Below are positions 57,269-64,000 of a stretch of DNA of 64,000 nucleotides, piece after piece. The DNA comes from Geofilum rubicundum JCM 15548 (lineage in GTDB: Bacteria > Bacteroidota > Bacteroidia > Bacteroidales > Marinilabiliaceae). Positions within the stretch are counted from its first letter, which is position 1; each line of letters begins with the position of its first letter. The DNA lies in assembly GCF_000974365.1 (NCBI RefSeq), contig NZ_BAZW01000013.1, positions 1 to 64,000 of the forward strand, given 5' to 3'. Under the pieces are notes generated by a model that saw only the letters and a program-made list of their open reading frames with translations, did no database searches and was not told where the DNA came from. Position numbers and translations under genes: made by a program.

Positions 57269-58773
57269 CTAAAAGCGAATTTTCAGGGGTTCGCTTCGCT
57301 CACTTATTTGATTAAAATTGTCCATACTGGCCACCGAAATGGTGTAGCGGGATTTTTTGTTTGAACTCGGATTACTGGGCCTGTAAAACCGGTTAGGGGT
57401 GATGAACCATTCCTCCTGACCGTCCCCACTGTCAATAAAGACAATGTATTTCAAGGGCTTATGGATGGTGTTGACCATCTCAGGAGCTTCCCAGGTAATG
57501 ATGCCCCTTTTGTGGCGCACGTTTTTAACAGCTTGGGGGGCCATATTGTTCAGCCAAGGCATGGGCGGTGTAAGTGCCCGTGATTGATAAAGGGAATCCT
57601 GAAGCATGCTGTTCAGGTTGTTGTTCTCACGCATAAAATGGTTGTGGCTGTAGAAGGCACTGCCTTTGACGTTTTCAAGCTGTCGGGTGTAGTGCAACTG
57701 TTCTTCCAATTCCCGGGGATTGTCCCAGTGTTGCTGCGTACCATTGATTTTATAGATGCCGTGACCGATGTAAAGATGGCGGTTGGTCATCTGCTTGTTC
57801 CACCAGTCGGCCAACTTAATAAAATTGGCCGCCTCGTCTTTGGTGGACCAGTAAATCTGGGGCACCACATAGTCGATCCATCCCAATTCAGCCCATTTGA
57901 TTACATCCGCATAAAGATGATCGTAGGAGGTGACGCCTGCCTTTGAGTCGCTGCCCCGGGGGTCGTCCGCTATGTTGCGCCATACCCCAAAAGGCTGATC
58001 CCAAACTTGACCCAGGGCTTGACCCGGTGGATGACCCGGTTGGCCTCTTCAATAAACAGGTCAATGTTGTTCCGCCGCCAGTCATGAATGCTTAGCGGTG
58101 CTTCGTAATCCAACTGGTTGATGTAGGTGGCCGTGTCGTTGAATGCTTCCCCATTGGCGGGGTAGGGGTAGAAGTAATCATCCATGTGCAGCCCGTCGAT
58201 GTCGTAGCGGGAAACCAGATCGGTAATGACCTGGATGATGTGTTGGCGCACTTCAGGCAGGGCCGGGTTATAGTAGAGACGTTTGTTGTGCACCACGGTC
58301 CAGTTGGGATGGATGAGCGCCGGGTGGGAAATGTGCAGGGGATCGTCGCTGTGCAGCGACGCTCTGAAGGGATTGATCCATGCATGCAACTCCATGTCTC
58401 GTTTGTGGCATTCCTCAATCCAGAATTTTAGCAGGTCAAAGGATCCGTCGAGCGGCTTGCCCTGCTCTCCGGTCAGGTATTTCGACCATGGTGCCAGGGC
58501 AGTCGGGTAAATGGCATCGCCCGCCGGCCGCACCTGCAAAATGATGGCATTCATGCCCATGGCATGGTGGGTGGTTATAATATCCAGAGCTTCCTTCTTT
58601 AAAGCCCCAACGCTCAGACCCGGTTTGGATGGCCAGTCGATATTGGTCACCGTGGCCACCCATACGCCGCGAAATTCATAGATGGCTGTTGAAGGTGTCG
58701 AATGAGCGTTTTGAAACAGAAGAATAGGAAATACCACGACCAGTAAAATTCGCACAATCCGCATAGTAGTCAT
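57269..58773 (-). CDS. GHL10 (DUF187) glycosyl-hydrolase-like protein (one frameshift)
   Basis: About 502 residues after repair. A signal peptide (ILLVVVFPILLFQNAHS) is followed by a GHL10 barrel: EFRGVWVATVTNIDWPSKPG, MNAIILQVRPAGDAIYP, ELHAWINPFRAS and YDIDGLHMDDYFYPYP. The C-terminal part has WIDYVVPQIYWS and a fibronectin-like tail. Restoring one C at about 57987 gives GISPFGVWRNIADDPRGS. GHL10 proteins resemble clan GH-A enzymes; some relatives act on peptidoglycan or sugar chains, but the substrate is unknown. Start alternatives are 58773 and 58764. It lies 23 bases upstream of the reductase gene's start in the same direction. Confidence 0.85.
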
Positions 58774-58876
58774 ACATTGTCATTTTTAGGAGTGCCAATA
58801 TAAGAGAATTCTTTGAGTTTTTTTCTCGTGTTTGTTCAGGGAGGATTGTCAGGTGCCAATTTAGGCCAATTCTCTA

Positions 58877-58917
58877 TTGAAGCAATAAAGCCGGCATTGC
58901 CGGCTTTATTGCTTCAA
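58877..58917. terminator. 41-base near-perfect palindrome, likely terminator
   Basis: TTGAAGCAATAAAGCCGGCA (58877-58896) and its exact reverse complement (58898-58917) flank a single T. This 20-bp stem stands after the stop of the WAG-motif lipoprotein gene (minus strand). A/T-rich arms give T-runs in both directions. It may be a terminator or a cruciform-forming site. Confidence 0.7.
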
Positions 58918-58959
58918 TGATTGTTGAACCAAAAATTTGAATCAGATTCTAAGTTTTGT

Positions 58960-59940
58960 TTATTCACAAGGGATTTCAATTTGGATACTAATATTGATTT
59001 GAACGGCAACGAAGTTAACATTCTCAGCTGGAATTCTTTTTACGAATTCACGCCAGTGTTCTGAGCCTTTGTAAGTCATATCCTCAGATACTGGCCTGGA
59101 AGTTGGCATTGCATAATAGCCCTGTATGAACCAATTATCACCTTCTTGCAGAAAAACGTCTTCGGCCAGTCTTACCGTTATTTTTAGCATTCCAGGGTTC
59201 AGGGCATCAGGTCTTACATAAACGGTTCCTGTTCTAAGGTATTTACCTGCCCATAATGGTTGGTCTTTGGCGGTTTGGGTTTCGTCTAGTTCAATAATGG
59301 CAAACCAAGGGGTAACATCCTTTAGCGTTCCGGCCCAGGCTGTTTCGTCCTGATACTTATAGCATATTTCGTCTTCGCATTCGGCCATCGTGAATGAGAG
59401 GTAGAACCACCACCGACTCGAAGGCCCCTCTATATTGCCCGCCCAGGCAGTCTCTTCGCCAATGATTTCTCCCGACTTATCAGTTTTAACCACTTCTGCA
59501 TGGATCGCGATGATGATTTCATCGCCAATCGACCGATTATTGGGAACAGTATAAGTGTAGGTTGTCACCAAAGGCAGGTGCAAGGTATTGTAGGTGAAAT
59601 GGCCGGGAACAGGCACTCCGGATTTGTTTTTTGGAATATCCTGATAAGTTGATCCCAGATGCAAATGGGTTTGTTGCAATTGCCAGCCATCTTTCGTTGT
59701 TATTTCAATGAAGATGTTTTCTTCATCGTTGGAAATAGTTATTAGTCCCGATTTCATGGTTTGTCCTGCCCATAAATCGAAGGAGGTTTCACCACAAGCG
59801 TGTTCGGGTTGCTCGCTGGTGGATTTAAGAATGAATTCATTGACTTCTGTTTCAATTGGCTCTTTTTCGCAACTGCTTAGCAGGGAAAGGATACCTGTGA
59901 AAAGCACAAGTATCAACAGATTTGTAGTTTTCGTTTTCAT
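58960..59940 (-). CDS. Unknown lipoprotein with four WAG motifs
   Basis: 326 residues; family not recognised by name. The lipoprotein signal ends LLSSCEKEP. Four WAG motifs are spaced through the mature protein: FDLWAGQTMKSG, ETAWAGNIEGP, ETAWAGTLKDV and QPLWAGKYLRTG. The first and fourth are followed by a G-x-(I/V)-x-(I/V) strand; the second and third by an aromatic strand (RWWFYLSF, PWFAIIEL). QLQQTHLHLGSTYQDIP and VPGHFTY recall a beta-sandwich found in other secreted proteins. Two types of repeat, alternating, seem likely. It appears monocistronic, with its own promoter box and terminator palindrome. Surface binding or matrix function is a guess. Confidence 0.6.
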   Translation of the reverse strand: MKTKTTNLLILVLFTGILSLLSSCEKEPIETEVNEFILKSTSEQPEHACGETSFDLWAGQTMKSGLITISNDEENIFIEITTKDGWQLQQTHLHLGSTYQDIPKNKSGVPVPGHFTYNTLHLPLVTTYTYTVPNNRSIGDEIIIAIHAEVVKTDKSGEIIGEETAWAGNIEGPSSRWWFYLSFTMAECEDEICYKYQDETAWAGTLKDVTPWFAIIELDETQTAKDQPLWAGKYLRTGTVYVRPDALNPGMLKITVRLAEDVFLQEGDNWFIQGYYAMPTSRPVSEDMTYKGSEHWREFVKRIPAENVNFVAVQINISIQIEIPCE

Positions 59941-59974
59941 TGAGCGTGGAATAATAATTAGTAGAAGTGTTTAT

Positions 59975-59982
59975 CAAATATA
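59975..59982 (-). promoter_or_regulatory. TAnnTTTG -7 box for the WAG lipoprotein
   Basis: CAAATATA on plus reads TATATTTG on minus, 34 bases before the ATG at 59940. Confidence 0.5.
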
Positions 59983-60204
59983 ATTTAGCGCCTTTCTTAA
60001 CGACTTGTAAATAAAGAATTGACGAAAGGTCTTTACTTGTTGACAGTTAGTATGTTTAAAGAGGTGGCGGTGAAATGCTATAGAAATTGGATAAGTTTTT
60101 ATCCCCGGATCTATTTGTTGGCTTAAATTCCTGTCAGAGCGAAAAAAATCACTTGCCTTAATCAAAGGTATTACCTAAATTTTTACGATGTTTGTATTTT
60201 GTTA

Positions 60205-63200
60205 ATGAATTCAGTCAATAGCCACTGCATGTTTTTTGGGTTAAGAAAATCGCATCAAAGCTCCATAAGTAAAAAAGTTTTTAGGGGTTACATCATCATA
60301 CTGCTATTGTTGGTGATGGTCTCGGGTGCAACGGTGTTTGGAGTGCAGCGGTTAAATGGGTGGATTGACAGTACCGAGAAGGTGGATCAGTTGCTTCAAA
60401 AGATCTATCTGGCACGTATCGAAAGCAAAACCTTTTCCTTAAGCAACGATACCAGTTTTGTTCCTCATGTGGATGAATTAACCAATGAAATTCACAAGGC
60501 TTTAGAGGAGGCAAGAGACAGCCGGTTGTATAAGCAAAGTCGCTTGGAGCTGGAATCGGTGGATGCCTGGATTAAAGACTTCCATGATTATTGGGCCTTG
60601 TTTGTTCAGTTGAAGCAAAAGCGCCTTCAATCGGAGCAACGGATGGATCAACTTTTTCAAAGTATCTTTTTGGCCGCCCGGGAGCCATTCCCGCGATTGC
60701 GTTCTGCCCAACCGGTTGGAGGTGAAGGGATCAACTCACACAATGATTTGTTGTTTCAACTCCTGCATTTAAAGGAGATTGAAAAAAAGATTTGGAACTA
60801 TCCGCAGGACATTGTTCATCCGGATTCGGTGAATGCGATATTCCGGCGCATACGGACCCATATTCCACCGGAAGACGTGGTGGCGCCGGATTCACGGGCA
60901 GGTATTGCGCTTCGGGCTTTGGGCAGTGATTTGGCAGAATATCAATCGGTCATTCTCCAATTGGTCGATGATATTTATGTGCTTCAGGAAACAGAGGATA
61001 TGATGATTATTAGCGCCCTTACCATCCAGGTGGCCGGGGAGCGGGCCAACAATCAACAGACAGTGGCCATGGAACGTTGGTCGAGATGGAGCATGTGGTC
61101 GCTTTTGTTTATCATGTTGGCGGCTTTGGGGGTCGGATTTTTGATGGCCTACCGCTTTATTCGCCGGGTGCGAAAGGAGGAGGAAGTCCGTGATACGAAA
61201 GATAGCCTGCTGCAAGAAAACCGCAAACTGCTCAACGACATCATCAACAACAGTGCCTCCCTTATCTATGTGAAAGATTTGGAAGGACGCTATACTTTGA
61301 TAAATCAGCCCATGGAAGAAATCCTTGGGATGGAGGCACATCGAATTATTGGTCGCTGCGACGATGATATTTTTCCTTCCGAATACGCCATTGTTATTAA
61401 CCGGAACGATCAGGAGGTGATTGCCAGTGGCAAGCCCGTTCAAGTCGAAGAGTATCTGCCTTCGCCTACCGGAAAGCGCACCTTTCTTTCGAACAAATTT
61501 CCCATTCAGAATCCCGATGGACAGATTGTGTCCCTGGTTTGTGTATCCACAGACATCACGGTTTTGCGCAAAGCCTTGTCCGATTTAGAAAGAAGCCGGG
61601 AAAATTATCACAACATCGTTACCAACGTGCCGGGAATTGTTTACCATTGTCAGAACGACGCCCGCCGCACCATGTTGTTCATCAGTGGCGGGGTTGAAAA
61701 GCTGATTGGATTGGGCATTGATGCTTTATAACGGAGGGACAGTCGGTCATGCCCTTTGTGGACAGTGACGATGTGAAAAAATTGCGGGAAAACATCCGGC
61801 AGGCTGTTTTACGCCAGCGCCCCTATGAAATCGAATACCGGGTGCGCGATTTGTATGGCCAGCGCAAATGGGTCTATGAAAAAGGGCTGCCGGTTTATGA
61901 ACCGGATTCTACCAAAGTGACCCTGCAGGGGGTTATCATTGATATCACGGCACAGAAGGAGGCCATGTCGGAGCTGATGATGCGTGACAAATTACTGGAA
62001 GGGGTCTCAGAAGCGGTCAAAGAATTGATTGTGAATCAGGTGCCCGAGGAGGCCATACTTAAAGCCCTGCGGGTAATGGGAGAGGGCGCCGGAGTGGACC
62101 GGGCATTTGCCTTTTTCAATGAACGTTCTGACAAGTCGGGAAAAATAGTCATGCAGCACCTGGTTGAATGGGATAAGGCCGTACTCGAACCGGTTTATAA
62201 GGAAGATTTTGAACCTTTGCCCTATGAGGCCATATCCACCACCTGGTTTTACCGCTTGAGTGAGAAAAAAGAAGTCACCGTTAATATGCGGCAGGCCGAG
62301 CAAGGTGAATTGATGTTTTTGAAGAGGCTCAATGTTGCTTCGGTGATGTTGATGCCTGTTTTTGTGCATGACCGTTTTTGGGGTTTTATTGGTTTTGGTT
62401 ATGGTTTAAGAGGAGGCGTTTGGAATGAATCGCATAAAACGCTTTTTAAAGCGTTTGCTGTAACCCTGGGGATTGTTTTGGCCCGGAATGAAGGGGCTGA
62501 AGAATTGCAGAAAGCCAAAGAAGCGGCCGAGGCAGCCACCCGTGCCAAGAGTGATTTCCTGGCCCGTATGAGCCATGAGATCCGAACACCTCTGAATGCC
62601 ATTATAGGCTGGACCCATTTGGGCCTTGAGAAGCTGGAGATTCCCGGACATTCCAACTACCTCAAACGGATCCAGTCCTCCTCCCGTTCCCTATTGGGAA
62701 TCATCAACGACATTCTGGATTTTTCAAAAATAGAAGCCGGTCGCCTTGAGTTGGAATCCATCGATTTTGACCTGGAATCGGTCATGCAGAATCTGGCCGA
62801 CATCGTTTATTTCAGGGCCAATGAAAAGGGCTTAAACCTGGTGTTTGATTATTCCCCCAATGTGCCTTTAAATTTAATTGGGGACCCGCTTCGGATTGAG
62901 CAGGTATTGGTAAACCTGGTTAACAATGCCATTAAGTTTACCGACCAGGGGGAAGTGATTGTTAAAATACGGACCAAGTCAATAGCCGCCAGTCAGATTG
63001 AAATGCTGTTTTCGGTCACTGATACCGGTATTGGACTTAAGGATGAGCAAAAGATCAATTTGTTTAAAGCCTTTTCACAAGCCGATGTCTCCATTACCCG
63101 TAAATACGGTGGAACCGGCCTTGGCCTGGCTATTTGTAAAAGACTGACCAGTCTGATGGGCGGAAAAATCTGGGTCGACAGTGAATATGGGGTAGGCAGT

Positions 63201-64000
63201 ACCTTTTCTTTTACGGCCAAAGTCGGCAGGCAGGTTGTTCAGAAAAAGGAGCAGATGTGTCATGCTTTTGAGGGTGAGGGCGATACTGTTTTGATTGCGG
63301 ATACGGGCAGGTCGGCTGCCAAGAGTTTTCAGCACATGTTGCAGGACTTTGGTTTCACGGTGAAGCGTTTGAGTTCAGAGAAGGCCTTGTGGCGCGAATT
63401 TGAGCGCATTGAACAGGTGGAACCCTATCGCATTGTTTTTATTGATAAAAACATCTTTGGAGAGAATGAAGGCTCCGGCTTAAAGCGGTTGTTGTCCTAT
63501 GAGGAGGCCTATGAGCATTTGGTTTTTCTTTCTACTCCCTTTAATGAGGGGCAGATTAAAAGTAGCTGGACCGGTAAGGAGGAGCCGGTATTACTTAATA
63601 AGCCGGCCAATTATTCCTTGCTGTTTGATTGTTTGATGGATGTATTGGGCGGTGAGGGAACACCGCATTTGACGGCCTCAGGAAAAAAACGGGTTTACCG
63701 CGATTTGTTGCGTGAAAAACAAGAAATCAAAGCGCTGGTGGTGGACGACACGGCCAGTAACCGCAGTCTGGCCACTGAACTATTGGACATGGCCGGCATT
63801 CGCACAGATGTGGTGGCGGGTGGAAAGGAGGCGCTGGATTTGGCCCGTGGTCAAAACGGGGAGTGTCCTTATGACATCGTGCTCATGGACATTAATATGC
63901 CGGAGATGGATGGTTATGCGGCCACCCGCAAGCTGAAGAAAATTGAAGGCTGGGAAGAAGTGCCGGTGGCAGCCATGACGGCGGAAGCCTTTGGTGATGT
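60205..64000 (+). CDS. Hybrid sensor histidine kinase, PAS-PAS-GAF-HK-REC-REC (one frameshift, cut by window end)
   Basis: At least 1265 residues, truncated at the window edge. Two membrane segments ([20 protein letters not shown] and [19 protein letters not shown]) flank a helical periplasmic domain of about 250 residues. Two PAS domains follow ([32 protein letters not shown]), then a GAF domain, HisKA ([18 protein letters not shown]) and HATPase ([29 protein letters not shown]). A receiver-like domain lacking the usual acidic pocket comes next ([14 protein letters not shown]), then a normal receiver ([12 protein letters not shown], Asp in [13 protein letters not shown]). One lost T at about 61726 breaks the second PAS; repair gives [14 protein letters not shown]. 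The ATG at 60229 is an alternative start. The output partner is unknown. Confidence 0.9.

Noticed and set aside
59974-60165. 63-residue frame on the minus strand
   Set aside because: No recognisable features, and it overlaps the promoter region of the WAG lipoprotein gene.
2694-61728. Programmed ribosomal frameshifting as an explanation for the broken genes
   Set aside because: The sites share no slippery heptamer or downstream structure, and unrelated housekeeping and PUL genes are affected alike; homopolymer sequencing error is simpler.
1-64000. tRNA and rRNA genes
   Set aside because: No cloverleaf-like or rRNA-like sequence was recognised in the intergenic regions; a covariance-model scan would settle it.

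Overview
The window reads as a chromosomal piece of a carbohydrate-degrading member of the Bacteroidota. The basis is SusC/SusD pairs, a hybrid two-component regulator with a periplasmic beta-propeller and AraC output, a Por-type (T9SS) C-terminal sorting domain, HU-CCDC81/SPOR and Nudix/winged-helix regulators, and TAnnTTTG promoter boxes. The order Marinilabiliales would fit, but genus and species cannot be fixed from the sequence alone.

Layout. 1-2.0 kb: a degenerate tandem tyrosine recombinase facing a small inverted repeat. 2.2-9.5 kb: housekeeping and hypothetical genes (HU/SPOR protein, a two-CxxCH lipoprotein, metG, LD-carboxypeptidase, YraN, YjbR/MmcQ). 9.5-15.6 kb: a methyl-accepting chemoreceptor diverging from an orphan xylose-type binding lipoprotein, two Nudix-fold sugar regulators, a low-molecular-weight phosphotyrosine phosphatase and a NYN/LOTUS protein. 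15.7-48.3 kb and 51.6-55.3 kb: a large polysaccharide utilization region with a GPH symporter, GH94, GH9, a propeller sensor kinase, SusC, SusD, a SusE-like glycan-binding lipoprotein, BACON-GH5, a complete hybrid two-component regulator, GH31 with PA14, GH95, GH43, GH2, GH97 and GH16. It is interrupted at 48.5-51.3 kb by an exonuclease, an acyltransferase and a BASS transporter. 55.5-64 kb: rlmN, a ferredoxin-NADP reductase-like protein, a GHL10 protein, an unusual WAG-motif lipoprotein and a hybrid sensor kinase cut by the window end.

How the genes fit together. BACON-GH5, GH9, PA14-GH31, GH2, GH43 and SusCD with a hybrid regulator match the parts list of known xyloglucan utilization loci. 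GH95 would add removal of fucose from fucogalactoxyloglucan. GH94 and the GPH symporter would take up and phosphorolyse cello-oligosaccharides. The xylose-type binding protein beside the chemoreceptor may link xylose sensing to taxis. The substrate is an inference; no enzyme here is proven.

Data quality. Thirteen otherwise intact genes are broken by 18 frameshifts. Seventeen are repaired by adding back one base to a short homopolymer, and the other by removing one. This looks like homopolymer sequencing error, not gene decay, so frameshifted genes are reported as single full-length coding regions. No tRNA, rRNA, CRISPR array or intact insertion sequence was seen.
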